64,000 bases of DNA from Permianibacter sp046297695 (GTDB lineage Bacteria; Pseudomonadota; Gammaproteobacteria; Enterobacterales; Permianibacteraceae). The position numbers and the translations under genes were made by a program. The stretch covers positions 53,527-117,526 of the forward strand of contig JBKBHF010000006.1 in assembly GCA_046297695.1 (NCBI GenBank), read 5' to 3'. This document shows positions 1-8,449 of this stretch, in pieces. The notes under the pieces are model-generated. The model ran no database searches and had not been told where the DNA came from. It was given only the letters and a program-made list of their open reading frames with translations. Each line of letters begins with the position of its first letter. The first letter of the stretch is position 1.

Positions 1-794
1 ATATCGGCGAGCTGCACGCCCGCCAGCTCGGCGAGATACGCAATGCGCTCAACTGCCGGCAAACCGGCGCCGCGTTCGAGCCGGGTCGGGAACACTTCGG
101 CCAGCAGTTTGACGCCGCTGTGGGCGGCGATCTGTGCCGCGGCGAGCAAACTCGGTTCGCGCAGCGCGCGGCCGCCGAGCAGCAGCGCGGTTTTCTTGCC
201 GGAGCGAATGGCGGTGACAATCGCATTGACGGTGCTGTCATCGGCCGCTGCTGGTGCGGGCAGCGGCGGTGGCGGGCAGGGCACGCCGCCGTCACCCCAC
301 GAGACATCGGCTGGCAGGATCAGCGTCGCAACCTGACCTGGCAAACCGCGCGCGGCCGCGATGGCATCGACCGCATCCTGACACAGCGAGGTAGTCGATT
401 GCGCGGTGCGGACAAAACCGGGCGAGACATTGCGCGCCACCGTTTCGATATCCGATTGCAGCTGCGCATCAAACGGTACGTGGTAACTGGCGTGATCGCC
501 CACGATATTGACCACCGGCACTTTGCCTTTGCGGGCGTTGTGCAGATTGGCAAGACCATTGCCAAGGCCGCAGCCCAAATGCAGCAGCGTCGCGGCCGGT
601 TTGTCGGCCATCCGTGCGTAACCGTCCGCGGCGCCGGTTGCCACGCCTTCAAATAATGCGAGCACGGCGCGCATTTTCGGTTCGCTGTCGAGCGCGGCGA
701 CAAAATGCATCTCGCTGGTGCCGGGGTTGGTGAAGCAAACCTCGATGCCGGCATCCACCAGCGTTTTCATCAGGGCTTGGGCGCCATTGGCCAT
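1..794 (-). CDS. Thiamine-diphosphate enzyme, acetolactate synthase-like (partial, C-terminus outside window)
   Basis: Only about 264 N-terminal residues are visible; the reading frame stays open through base 1. The visible part is the TPP-binding PYR domain (residues about 1-165) with the proton-relay glutamate at E49 in LFEGVATGAADGYARM, followed by the start of the central domain (from about 190). This fold is shared by acetolactate synthase, benzoylformate decarboxylase and related C-C lyases, and the substrate cannot be told from this half. The start ATG at 794 has a GGAG ribosome binding site. It lies 80 bp downstream of the flavoprotein gene on the same strand, so the two probably form an operon that the divergent AraC-type regulator may control. 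It is probably a catabolic enzyme, not the biosynthetic IlvB, because no small subunit gene is seen. Confidence 0.85.
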   Translation of the reverse strand, partial: MANGAQALMKTLVDAGIEVCFTNPGTSEMHFVAALDSEPKMRAVLALFEGVATGAADGYARMADKPAATLLHLGCGLGNGLANLHNARKGKVPVVNIVGDHASYHVPFDAQLQSDIETVARNVSPGFVRTAQSTTSLCQDAVDAIAAARGLPGQVATLILPADVSWGDGGVPCPPPPLPAPAAADDSTVNAIVTAIRSGKKTALLLGGRALREPSLLAAAQIAAHSGVKLLAEVFPTRLERGAGLPAVERIAYLAELAGVQLAD

Positions 795-820
795 GGTTGT
801 TCTCCGTCGATTTTTTCTCC

Positions 821-843
821 CTCCTTGTCAGGGAGGGGGATCT
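821..843. repeat. GC-rich hairpin with adjacent A/T tract, dispersed family
   Basis: Read on the minus strand this is CCCTCCCT-GACAA-GGAGGGAG followed by A6. A closely similar arrangement (hairpin, GGGAG, A6) precedes the TonB receptor at about 27586-27607. It lies between the flavoprotein and TPP-enzyme genes. It lacks a T tract on the minus strand, so it is not a classic terminator for the upstream gene. Confidence 0.4.
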
Positions 844-874
844 ACTTGGTCATCACATCATTTGCTGCGCGGAT

Positions 875-2488
875 TCACCCACCTGCCACGATCGACCGCG
901 CCGCCGCTTTCGCGGTCAGAATGCAACCGGGCAGAAACGTGCCTTCCAGCGAACGCTTGCCGCTGGCGCCGCCGCCACCGAAGCCGGCGGCTTCACCGAC
1001 ACAGTACAAGCCCGGCACCGGCTCGCCGCGAGCATCGAGCACGCGACTCTGCAAATCGGTCTGCAAGCCGCCGAGACTTTTGCGGGTGATGAGTTGCATC
1101 TGAATCGCGATGTACGGCCCGGCGCCCGGCAGTTGCAAGGGCGCCGGCTTGCAGGTGCGCAATTTATCCGGCCCCCATTGTCTGGCATGCAGGATGCGCC
1201 GGATTTGATCATCGTTTTCCAGTTTGTTGCCATGACGGAAGTTGGCGTCGAACGCGTCGGCCGTGGCTTGCAGCACGGCCGCGTCGATGTCGTGTGAGCA
1301 GGTCAGTGCATTCATTTTGCTGGCGAGTTCGACGAGCGTGTCAGCGACCAGGAAGTGCCGGCTTTCGCGCTGCATCTGTTTGACCAGCCGGTGATTGCCG
1401 AGCAAGGTCTCTTTCAGGAATTGCGGGAACTGCTGGTCGCGGATGCGCTGGTTGTGTTCGGCACCGGAGATGGCAAATTCCTTCGCCGCAATGCGCCAGT
1501 TCAGCAGGTGCCAGGTCCACGGTTTTTCCTGTTCGGCGACGCGTTGACACAGCCAGTGGGTGTCAAAGCCGGTGATCAGCGGTTCCGGCCCGATGCGTTC
1601 GCCTTTGTGGTTGAGCCATAGCGCCGACTTGCACGGAATGGTCGACAAGCCATGCCCATCGAAATGCGGATACGGGTGCGGAAAACCGGCGGCGTAATTC
1701 CACATTTCGCCGGCATTGCGAATGCAGCCGCCGAACCGATCTTCAACATGGTGATGCAGCGTGCCATCGGCATACGGATGTGCGCCATTCAGCATCGTTT
1801 TCGGCAGCGGCCGATCTTTCGGCCAGTTACGCCGGCATTCGTCGTGCGCGCCGTTGATGCCGCCCATCGCCAGCACAACTTGCGACGCCGACAGACGAAT
1901 GTCCGCGCCGGTGAGTTCGTTGCGGGCAAGCGCACCGCAGATGTTGCCGGCCTGATGATCCAGCGCGGTGACGCGATGCCGGTGCAGCAGGGTCAGGCGG
2001 TCATTGTGGTTCGCGCGCTGCAGTGCGGCGATCAGACAACGGGTCAATTCGCGCGAGGTGCCCCAGACCACGTGATAGCGCGGCAGGCTGTTGCCGTCGC
2101 CAAAGCGGCCGCGCTCGACCCAGTTCACCGCCGGCAAAAACGAAATGCCTTCGCCGATCAGCCAGTCATAGACCTCGCGGCGCGAATGCTCGACGTAATG
2201 GCGCGCCCATTGCTGCGGCCAGTGATCGTCTGGATCCAGTTCGCCAAAGCGTTGCCAGTCGCGCAGCGCGAGCTCCGGCGTGTCCGGAATTTTCATTTTC
2301 GCCTGCAGCGGCGTGCCGACCAGCGCCATGCCACCGAACGCCCACAGCGCCAGACCGCCGAAGCGCTCGGGGGTATCGCGATCGACCAGCGTCACCGACT
2401 TGCCGGCGCGCAACAGCTCCAGCGCGGTGACGATGCCGGCGAGGCCGCCGCCGACAACCAGCACATCCGAGTCCGGCGTTTGGGTCAT
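875..2488 (-). CDS. FAD-dependent dehydrogenase, fumarate reductase / ketosteroid dehydrogenase type
   Basis: This is a 537-residue flavoprotein. The N-terminus carries the dinucleotide-binding motif VVGGGLAGIVTALELLRAG (residues about 10-28), and the C-terminus has the second FAD contact (LYCVGEAAGFGGGGASGKRSLEGTFLPGC), as in the fumarate reductase/succinate dehydrogenase/3-ketosteroid-delta-1-dehydrogenase family. Length matches proteins usually named FAD-binding dehydrogenase. It probably desaturates or reduces a small organic acid or ketone; the substrate is unknown. It has no signal peptide, so it is cytoplasmic. The start ATG at 2488 has GGAGACGAG upstream. It is first in the likely two-gene operon with the TPP enzyme and is divergent from the AraC-family regulator, which suggests pathway-specific control. 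Confidence 0.85.
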   Translation of the reverse strand: MTQTPDSDVLVVGGGLAGIVTALELLRAGKSVTLVDRDTPERFGGLALWAFGGMALVGTPLQAKMKIPDTPELALRDWQRFGELDPDDHWPQQWARHYVEHSRREVYDWLIGEGISFLPAVNWVERGRFGDGNSLPRYHVVWGTSRELTRCLIAALQRANHNDRLTLLHRHRVTALDHQAGNICGALARNELTGADIRLSASQVVLAMGGINGAHDECRRNWPKDRPLPKTMLNGAHPYADGTLHHHVEDRFGGCIRNAGEMWNYAAGFPHPYPHFDGHGLSTIPCKSALWLNHKGERIGPEPLITGFDTHWLCQRVAEQEKPWTWHLLNWRIAAKEFAISGAEHNQRIRDQQFPQFLKETLLGNHRLVKQMQRESRHFLVADTLVELASKMNALTCSHDIDAAVLQATADAFDANFRHGNKLENDDQIRRILHARQWGPDKLRTCKPAPLQLPGAGPYIAIQMQLITRKSLGGLQTDLQSRVLDARGEPVPGLYCVGEAAGFGGGGASGKRSLEGTFLPGCILTAKAAARSIVAGG

Positions 2489-2524
2489 CTCGTCTCCTGA
2501 TGAGTGCGGTTAAGCGAAGGCCGC

Positions 2525-2556
2525 TTGTATGAGCCCCCTCACGGGGGAGAGGGGGG
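2525..2556. repeat. C/G-rich imperfect palindrome in the divergent promoter region
   Basis: The stretch has the form GCCCCCTC-ACGG-GGGAGAGGGGGGC. It belongs to the same style of C/G hairpin seen at 821, 27588 and 29226. It sits between the divergent flavoprotein and AraC-type genes. Function unknown. Confidence 0.35.
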
Positions 2557-2637
2557 CTGGCCAATCGAAACCGCCCTGCCCGGTAAACAGGTACTTGGCT
2601 TTCGCTGCCGAAGATAGCTGGCTAAGATGCCGGCATG

Positions 2638-2673
2638 ATTGACTTTGTAGGTCAGCGAAATTGACTTTGCAGG
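2638..2673. promoter_or_regulatory. Direct repeat, candidate AraC-family operator
   Basis: Two copies of ATTGACTTTG(T/C)AGG start at 2638 and 2660, so the period is 22 bp (two helical turns) and there is one mismatch in 14. AraC-family regulators commonly bind such direct repeats with both DNA-binding motifs on one face of the helix. The pair lies 12 bp before the regulator's ATG and in the divergent promoter region of the flavoprotein operon. Operator function is inferred. Confidence 0.5.
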
Positions 2674-2684
2674 CCACTGTCTCG

Positions 2685-3677
2685 ATGAGCTGGGTCAACA
2701 CCGTGATTGCCGCCGCCAAGCGGCTCGGGGTGACCGAAGCACGTCTGCTGAAAGAAGCTGGCATCGCGGCCGCCGCACTGCGTGGCGAGCGCTGGCCCAT
2801 CGACGACATCACCCGGCTCTGGCGGGCCGCCGAGCGCTGCACCGGCGATCCCGGTTTTGGTCTCAAAGCCGGGGCGCTGGTCGGCCCGGGCAGTCTGAAC
2901 GTCGTCAGCTTCCTGTTGCAGTCGTCGGCGACGCTGCGCGAGGCGCTGCTGCAACTGCAGAAATACCAGCGGCTCATCTCCGATGGTGGCCGCTTTCAGC
3001 TGTTGGCAGGCGAGTCCGCCAGCTGGCTGGTCTATCACCCGCGTCAGGGCGAGCTGGCGTTCAGCCCGCATCAGATCGAAGCGGTGTTGGCGGCGGTTGT
3101 GAGTTTTGCCCGTTGGGTCACGGCAACTCCGGCAGCGCCGCTGGCGGTGCAATGCAGTCATGGCCAGCTCGGGCCGCTCGCCGGTTATCGCGAGCTGTTC
3201 GCTTGTCCGGTCGAATTCGAGCAGGCGTTCAACGGTCTCCTGCTCGCCAACGCGCTGCTCGATCTCGCCTTGCCACAAGCCGATGCCCAGCTCGCCCAGC
3301 TGCACGAACGCCATGCCGCTGCCCAGCTGAGCGCGCTCAGCGAAAGCGGCCTTGCCGTGCCATCGCTGCGCGAATGGCTCGCCGGTCAGCTCGGGCCGGT
3401 CTTGCCGCGCCGCGCCGATGCGGCGCGCGCACTGCATCTGAGCGAGCGCACGCTGGCGCGCCGGCTGCAGGCGCAGGGCCACAGTTACGAGCAGTTGCTG
3501 GATGTGGTGCGCAAAGAAGCGGCGCTACACGCGGTGGCGCAAAGCTCGCGCACGCTGCCTGACATTGCGCAAGCGCTCGGCTTTGCTGAACTGAGTCCGT
3601 TCTATCGGGCGTTCCGGCGCTGGACCGGCGTCACGCCCGGGCAATGGCGCAAGCAGCACGCTGGCGCAGTGCGCTGA
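2685..3677 (+). CDS. AraC-family transcriptional regulator
   Basis: This is a 330-residue regulator. The N-terminal ligand-sensing half resembles the arabinose-binding-like domain found in OruR/ArgR-type members (KEAGI and SLNVVSFLLQSS regions). The C-terminal ~100 residues hold two helix-turn-helix units: ARALHLSERTLARRLQAQG, then PDIAQALGFAELSPFYRAFRRWTGVTPGQWR, the hallmark AraC signature. ATG at 2685 is preferred because it leaves the 22-bp direct repeat upstream; a TTG start at 2661 (with AGG about 10 bases upstream) would place one repeat copy inside the gene. Its divergent position next to the flavoprotein and TPP-enzyme genes suggests they are its targets. Confidence 0.88.
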   Translation: MSWVNTVIAAAKRLGVTEARLLKEAGIAAAALRGERWPIDDITRLWRAAERCTGDPGFGLKAGALVGPGSLNVVSFLLQSSATLREALLQLQKYQRLISDGGRFQLLAGESASWLVYHPRQGELAFSPHQIEAVLAAVVSFARWVTATPAAPLAVQCSHGQLGPLAGYRELFACPVEFEQAFNGLLLANALLDLALPQADAQLAQLHERHAAAQLSALSESGLAVPSLREWLAGQLGPVLPRRADAARALHLSERTLARRLQAQGHSYEQLLDVVRKEAALHAVAQSSRTLPDIAQALGFAELSPFYRAFRRWTGVTPGQWRKQHAGAVR

Positions 3678-3679
3678 GG

Positions 3680-4699
3680 TCAGTCGTTGTCGTTGTTGTC
3701 GCGATCGTCGTCGGGGCTGGCGGCGCGCTGCAGACGATCGTGAATGTCGGCCCACTCGGGCGCCTGCGGTGGCAGTTCGAGCCACACTTCCGTTGCGCCG
3801 CGTTGGTCGAGTTCGAACAGCGCGGCATAGAGGCGTTGCCGGTAACCGTGATGATCGGCCGGCATCCGGGCAACGATCGGCGCCGAGCGGTCGGTGAGTG
3901 CCTGTGAATACACCAGCCAGGCCAGCTTTTCCGCGTCCGCTTTTTGTTGCGCCGATACTGGATTCTGCTCCAGCCATTCGGTGCTTTTCAGCCGCACGGT
4001 GGCGCGCGGCCGGTAGTGCACTTTTTTGTTGCCGGAGACGGCGTGCTGGTGCCGATCCGGCGTCAGCAACGGCACCGGCAGCAGCGCTTGCAGCTGGCTG
4101 GCGCTGAGTGGCCCTTTGCGCAGCAATTCGGCGTGGTCGTCGGCGATGCGGACAATGGTCGACTCGGTGCCGAGCGTGCACGGCCCACCATCGAGCACGG
4201 CGGCGATTTTGCCGGAGAGGCTCGCCAACACATGTTCGGCACGTGTTGGACTGAGTTGCTGATACGGGTTGGCCGAAGGCGCGGCCACCGCAAGCTGGAA
4301 CTGCTGCAACAAGCGGCGCAGCACCGGATGCGCGGGTACCCGCAAACCGACCGTCGGCAAGCCGGCCGTGATCACATCGGACACATGCGCCTGCTTTTTC
4401 AGCACCACCGTCAACGGCCCCGGCCACAACGCGTCGAGCACCGGCGGCAACCAGGCAGGGATTTCACGCGCCCATTTGTCGAGCTCCGCGGCCGCCGCCA
4501 GATGCACGATCAGCGGGTGATCCGCCGGCCGCCCTTTGGCAGCAAAAATCTTGCCGACCGCCATCGGATTGCTGGCATCGGCCGCCAGACCGTAAACGGT
4601 TTCGGTCGGCACCGCGACCAGCTCGCCGGCGCGCAGCAACTGAGCGGCGCGCGTCAGATCGTCAGTGTGCGCGGCTTGGAGTGATTCGGTGGTTATCAT
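3680..4699 (-). CDS. L-threonylcarbamoyladenylate synthase, Sua5 type
   Basis: This 339-residue protein has the YrdC/TsaC catalytic domain (residues about 14-205), with PTETVYGLAADA, KIFAAKGRPADHPLIVH, WPGPLTV and the SANP motif. A C-terminal Sua5 domain (about 215-325) is absent from the short TsaC form. It makes threonylcarbamoyl-AMP from threonine, bicarbonate and ATP, the precursor of the t6A37 modification in ANN-decoding tRNAs. The very end is a low-complexity Asp/Asn tail (DDDRDNNDND). Its stop lies 2 bp from the stop of the convergent AraC-type gene, leaving no room for a separate terminator. Confidence 0.92.
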   Translation of the reverse strand: MITTESLQAAHTDDLTRAAQLLRAGELVAVPTETVYGLAADASNPMAVGKIFAAKGRPADHPLIVHLAAAAELDKWAREIPAWLPPVLDALWPGPLTVVLKKQAHVSDVITAGLPTVGLRVPAHPVLRRLLQQFQLAVAAPSANPYQQLSPTRAEHVLASLSGKIAAVLDGGPCTLGTESTIVRIADDHAELLRKGPLSASQLQALLPVPLLTPDRHQHAVSGNKKVHYRPRATVRLKSTEWLEQNPVSAQQKADAEKLAWLVYSQALTDRSAPIVARMPADHHGYRQRLYAALFELDQRGATEVWLELPPQAPEWADIHDRLQRAASPDDDRDNNDND

Positions 4700-5254
4700 G
4701 CCGGTGTCCGTTTACCCTAAAATCGGCGTTTCGAAAACCGCCCGGTCGCCAGGTGGCCGCCGTGCCCAGGCTGCTGCTTCCCGTCGTTGCCAAGCCGCCC
4801 CGTCAGCGGCGAGCCGGCATGGAGCAAGCCAGCGCCGTGCTGGCTGCATGGTCGAGCGGGGGCGAAACTGTAGGGGATTGTGCCCCGGCGATTCAATCGA
4901 CCGGCGCCACGCCGGCGAGCCAAGACATGCCGGCTGTCCGCGTGCTGGTTGTCCTGGACGATGCGCTATCCTGGGCCAAGCCTTGCCGGCAGCCGTTCGT
5001 TGCGGCGTGGCGTTCGCGTCGCGGCGCTGCCGCGTTGCCGCGAACGGTGCGGGGCGTGGCCCGGCCTCACCGCTCGTGGCCGAGGTGGGCGTCGCTGCAA
5101 CCTGGACCGAACGGCGCGCGCTCGCAGGCACCCGCCCCGTCGCCCGCGATGCGGCGTTTCCATTGACCCGATTGATTCCATTGATGGCGATCTCGCCGTG
5201 TCCGCCGCAGGCGGCCCGGTGGCGTTTGACGCTGATTTCGAGCAGGAGAAGCTG
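4700..5254. other. Gene-free gap of about 555 bp
   Basis: No reading frame here gives a protein-like product on either strand, and no RNA gene or repeat was recognised. The gap separates the Sua5 gene from the HtrA/mod block. Such long spacers are unusual in a window where most genes are separated by fewer than 100 bp. Confidence 0.6.
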
Positions 5255-6406
5255 ATGATCTATCCCGACCCTTACCGCCGCCCGGCCCCGGACCGCTTCG
5301 TCCAGCGCTGGCTGTTCATCACCGCCTGCATCGCCGCGCTCATGTTGCTGTGGCAGTTTCTACCGGCCATCGAAGCCTGGTTCAGCCCGCGCGAGGCGGC
5401 CGAGCGCACGGTGACGCCGCGCGGCGACCTGGCGGCGGACGAACAGACCACCATCCAACTGTTCGAGCAGTCGCGCGGCTCGGTGGTCTATATCACCACG
5501 GCGCAACTGGTGCGCGACGTCTGGTCGCGCAATGTCTTTTCCGTGCCGCGCGGCACCGGCTCCGGCTTCATTTGGGATGATGCCGGCCACGTCGTGACCA
5601 ACTTCCACGTCATTCAGGGGGCCTCTGCCGCCACGGTCAAACTGGCAGATGGCCGCGACTATCAAGCTGCGCTCGTTGGCGCCAGTCCCGCGCATGACAT
5701 CGCCGTGCTCAAGATTGGTGTCGGCTTCAAACGCCCGCCCGCCGTGCCGGTGGGGACCAGCGCCGATCTCAAAGTGGGGCAGAAGGTCTTTGCCATTGGC
5801 AATCCGTTCGGGTTGGACTGGACGCTGACCACCGGCATCGTCTCGGCGCTTGACCGCAGCCTCGCGGGCGAAGCCGGCGGCCCGGCCATCGACCACCTGA
5901 TCCAGACCGACGCCGCGATCAATCCGGGCAATTCCGGCGGCCCCTTACTCGATTCGGCCGGGCGGTTGATCGGCATCAACACCGCCATCTACAGCCCATC
6001 GGGTGCATCCGCGGGCATCGGTTTCGCCGTGCCGGTCGATACCGTCATGCGCGTGGTGCCGCAGCTGATCAAATCCGGCAAGTACATCCGGCCGGCACTG
6101 GGCATCGAGGTGGATGAGCAGCTCAACGCGCGTCTGCAGATGCTGACCGGCAGCCAGGGCGTGTTCGTATTGCGCGTGGCGCCCGGTTCGGCGGCGCAGA
6201 AGGCAGGGCTAGCCGGGGTCGAGGTCACCCCGCAAGGCATCACTCCTGGAGATCGCATCATCAGCATCGACGGCGCGGCCGTCGACGACGTCGCCAAGCT
6301 GCTGGCCCGGCTCGACGACAAGAACGTCGGCGACGTGGTGGTCTTGTCGGTGGAGCGGGCTGGCAAATCGCGCGAGGTGCCTGTGGAATTGCAGCCTGGG
6401 ATTTGA
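5255..6406 (+). CDS. HtrA/DegS-like serine protease, membrane-anchored, single PDZ
   Basis: This 383-residue protein has one membrane anchor at residues about 18-37, then a trypsin-like domain with the triad H118 (VVTNFHV), D148 (AHDIAVLK) and S227 (NPGNSGGPL). A single PDZ domain occupies about 282-378. One anchor plus one PDZ is the DegS layout: a periplasm-facing protease that senses misfolded outer-membrane proteins or does general quality control. ATG at 5255 was chosen because AGGAGAAG sits directly upstream and the family N-terminus begins there; the open frame upstream to 4880 is not protein-like. No sigma-E or rseA gene is nearby. Confidence 0.9.
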   Translation: MIYPDPYRRPAPDRFVQRWLFITACIAALMLLWQFLPAIEAWFSPREAAERTVTPRGDLAADEQTTIQLFEQSRGSVVYITTAQLVRDVWSRNVFSVPRGTGSGFIWDDAGHVVTNFHVIQGASAATVKLADGRDYQAALVGASPAHDIAVLKIGVGFKRPPAVPVGTSADLKVGQKVFAIGNPFGLDWTLTTGIVSALDRSLAGEAGGPAIDHLIQTDAAINPGNSGGPLLDSAGRLIGINTAIYSPSGASAGIGFAVPVDTVMRVVPQLIKSGKYIRPALGIEVDEQLNARLQMLTGSQGVFVLRVAPGSAAQKAGLAGVEVTPQGITPGDRIISIDGAAVDDVAKLLARLDDKNVGDVVVLSVERAGKSREVPVELQPGI

Positions 6407-6855
6407 TGGCGAGTGATCGGTATGGGGTCCGAGCACGCGGCCGTCCGTTCGGGGGCGAACACCGGTGATCGGGCAACAAGAAGGGGTCTGCGTGGACTCG
6501 CGGAAAGAAAGGGCCGACAGCCGGGTTCGGCAAATTGGCGGACCTCGCCCACAACCGACATCGCGCCACGCTGGCGCCAGTGGTGCGAACGCGAGTGGCT
6601 CGACCGACGCCTGTTGTGGCGCGTGCCGGGCCACGGGCGTTGTGCCCCCCCTTGGCAAGCCGTTGCAACTTCGTTCAGGCAGGCATGAGCAAGCGCTGGA
6701 GGACCAAGGACTTGCGCCGCTGTTGATGTGGGTGCTGGCCTGGGAGGGCGGCTGCGGTATGCTTGCCGCTATGCGTTTTGTTGCACGACGTCAGGAACCG
6801 GACAATGCGCCACTGCGCCGGGTTCCTGCGCGGCCCTGACTGAGAAGTGCTACCC
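6407..6855. other. Gene-free gap of about 450 bp before modA
   Basis: There is no convincing coding frame. Short frames at 6465-6839 and 6209-6658 (minus) have Arg/Pro-rich composition without domain features. A possible promoter for modA lies at 6778-6806. No ModE-type palindrome was found. Confidence 0.55.
6778..6806 (+). promoter_or_regulatory. Possible sigma-70 promoter for modABC
   Basis: TTGTTG and GACAAT are separated by 17 bp and end 49 bp before the modA ATG. The hexamers are a partial match to the consensus, so this is a weak prediction. Confidence 0.35.
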
Positions 6856-7626
6856 ATGAAACGCCTGCGCTCCTTGCTGCTGGCCGGGGCGTTGCTGTTC
6901 GCCGCCATGGCCCATGCCGAGCAGATCACCGTCGCGGCGGCGGCCGATCTGAAATTTGCGCTGGACGAGATCGTCGCCGTTTTCACCCAAGCCAATCCGG
7001 GCGATCGGGTGGACGTCGTTTATGGCTCGTCGGGCAAGTTCTACGCCCAGATCCGGCAGGGCGCGCCCTATGACCTGTATTTCTCGGCCGACATCGCTTA
7101 CCCGCGCGGGCTGGCCGAGGCCGGTTTCGCCGCCTCGGCGGTCAAGTCCTACGCCTTTGGCCGCATCGTGCTCTGGAGCGCAGGGCGCGACGCCAGCCAG
7201 ATGACGCTGAAAAGCCTGCTTGACCCCAAGCTCGCCCGCATCGCCATCGCCAACCCCAGGCACGCGCCCTACGGCAAGCGCGCCGAAGAGGCCTTGCGCG
7301 CCGCCGGGCTGTGGGAAAAGGTGGCGCCCAAGCTGGTCTATGGCGAGAACATCGCCCACACGGCGCAGTTCGTGCAGACCGGCAATGCCCAGGTCGGCAT
7401 CATTGCCTTGGCCCTGGCGGTGAATCCCGAATTGGCCAGCAAAGGCGGCTACTGGCTGATTCCCGACAATCTGCATGAGCCGCTGGAACAGGGCTTCATC
7501 ATCACCAAGCGGGCTGAGGGCAAGGCATTGGCCCGCCGCTTCGCCGACCACATGGGCAGCAAACCGGCGCGGGCCGTGATGCGCAAGTACGGCTTCGTCC
7601 TGCCGGGCGAAGCCGCTGGCAAATAG
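6856..7626 (+). CDS. modA: Molybdate ABC transporter, periplasmic binding protein
   Basis: This is a 256-residue solute-binding protein with a signal peptide (about residues 1-21, ending MAHAEQ). The mature start TVAAAADLKFALDEI and the GSSGKFYAQI segment form the ModA oxyanion-binding site, and YDLYFSADIAYP is also characteristic. It captures molybdate (or tungstate) for ModBC. ATG at 6856 is preferred, with GAGAAG 8 bp upstream; GTG at 6847 would add three residues and overlap that site. It is followed by modB and modC on the same strand, though a 144-bp gap with a hairpin separates it from modB. Confidence 0.92.
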   Translation: MKRLRSLLLAGALLFAAMAHAEQITVAAAADLKFALDEIVAVFTQANPGDRVDVVYGSSGKFYAQIRQGAPYDLYFSADIAYPRGLAEAGFAASAVKSYAFGRIVLWSAGRDASQMTLKSLLDPKLARIAIANPRHAPYGKRAEEALRAAGLWEKVAPKLVYGENIAHTAQFVQTGNAQVGIIALALAVNPELASKGGYWLIPDNLHEPLEQGFIITKRAEGKALARRFADHMGSKPARAVMRKYGFVLPGEAAGK

Positions 7627-7682
7627 GACGCAACCTTGAGCGCGCCTACCCGCAACGGTCAACGTGGCCTGGACGACTCCCC

Positions 7683-7707
7683 GAGCGATGGTCCGAGCGG
7701 ACCGCTC
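7683..7707. other. Hairpin in the modA-modB gap
   Basis: GAGCGATGGTCC, loop GAGC, GGACCGCTC form a 9-bp stem with a 3-nt bulge. There is no T tract, so it is not a full terminator. It may stabilise the modA end of the transcript. The 7627-7770 gap holds no gene. Confidence 0.35.
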
Positions 7708-7770
7708 GCTACCGGCCCGATGGTCGCGGCCATCGACACCTTTTGGCAGGCGCCGTGAGCGGGAGGGAAC

Positions 7771-8448
7771 ATGCTGACCGATGCTGATCTGCAAGCCCTG
7801 TGGCTGACGGCGCGCCTGGCTGGCATGGTCACCCTGATCCTGCTGCTGGTCGGTACGCCCATCGCCTGGTGGCTGGCCCGCACCAAGTCGTGGTGGAAGG
7901 GGCCGGTTGGCGCGGTGGTGGCCTTGCCCCTGGTACTGCCGCCTTCGGTGCTGGGCTTCTACCTGCTGCTGGCCATGGGGCCGAACGGGCCGGTGGGCCA
8001 GCTCACCCAGGCACTGGGCCTCGGGCCGTTGCCCTTCACCTTCTGGGGCCTGGTCATCGCCTCGGTGTTCTATTCGCTGCCGTTCATGGTGCAGCCGCTG
8101 CAAACGGCCTTCGAGGCCGTCGGCGACCGGCCGCTGGAAGTGGCCGCGACCCTGCGCGCGTCCCCCCTCGATGCCTTCTTCACCGTTGCCGTGCCGCTGG
8201 CCGCGCCGGGCTTCCTGAGCGCTTCGATCCTGACCTTTGCCCATACGGTGGGCGAGTTCGGCGTGGTGCTGATGATCGGTGGCAACCTGCCGGGCGTCAC
8301 GCGGGTGGCCTCGGTGCAGATTTACGACCATGTGGAGGCGCTCGAATACATGCAGGCGCACCGTCTCGCGGCGGTGATGCTGGTCTTCTCCTTCCTGGTG
8401 TTGCTGGCCCTGTACGCCTGGCGGCCCAATCCGAAGAAGGGCGCCTGA
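7771..8448 (+). CDS. modB: Molybdate ABC transporter, permease
   Basis: This 225-residue inner-membrane permease has about five hydrophobic segments. The ABC-importer coupling loop is EVAATLRASPLDAFFTVAVPLAAPG, and the conserved LPLVLPPSVLGFYLL block is typical of ModB. It forms the homodimeric channel for molybdate. A strong GGGAGG ribosome binding site precedes the ATG. The stop TGA ends one base before the modC ATG, so translation is probably coupled. Confidence 0.93.
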   Translation: MLTDADLQALWLTARLAGMVTLILLLVGTPIAWWLARTKSWWKGPVGAVVALPLVLPPSVLGFYLLLAMGPNGPVGQLTQALGLGPLPFTFWGLVIASVFYSLPFMVQPLQTAFEAVGDRPLEVAATLRASPLDAFFTVAVPLAAPGFLSASILTFAHTVGEFGVVLMIGGNLPGVTRVASVQIYDHVEALEYMQAHRLAAVMLVFSFLVLLALYAWRPNPKKGA

Positions 8449-8449
8449 G

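Noticed and set aside
4880..5254. N-terminal extension of the HtrA gene
   Set aside because: The in-frame upstream codons are Arg/Gly-rich and not protein-like; a strong ribosome binding site marks ATG 5255.
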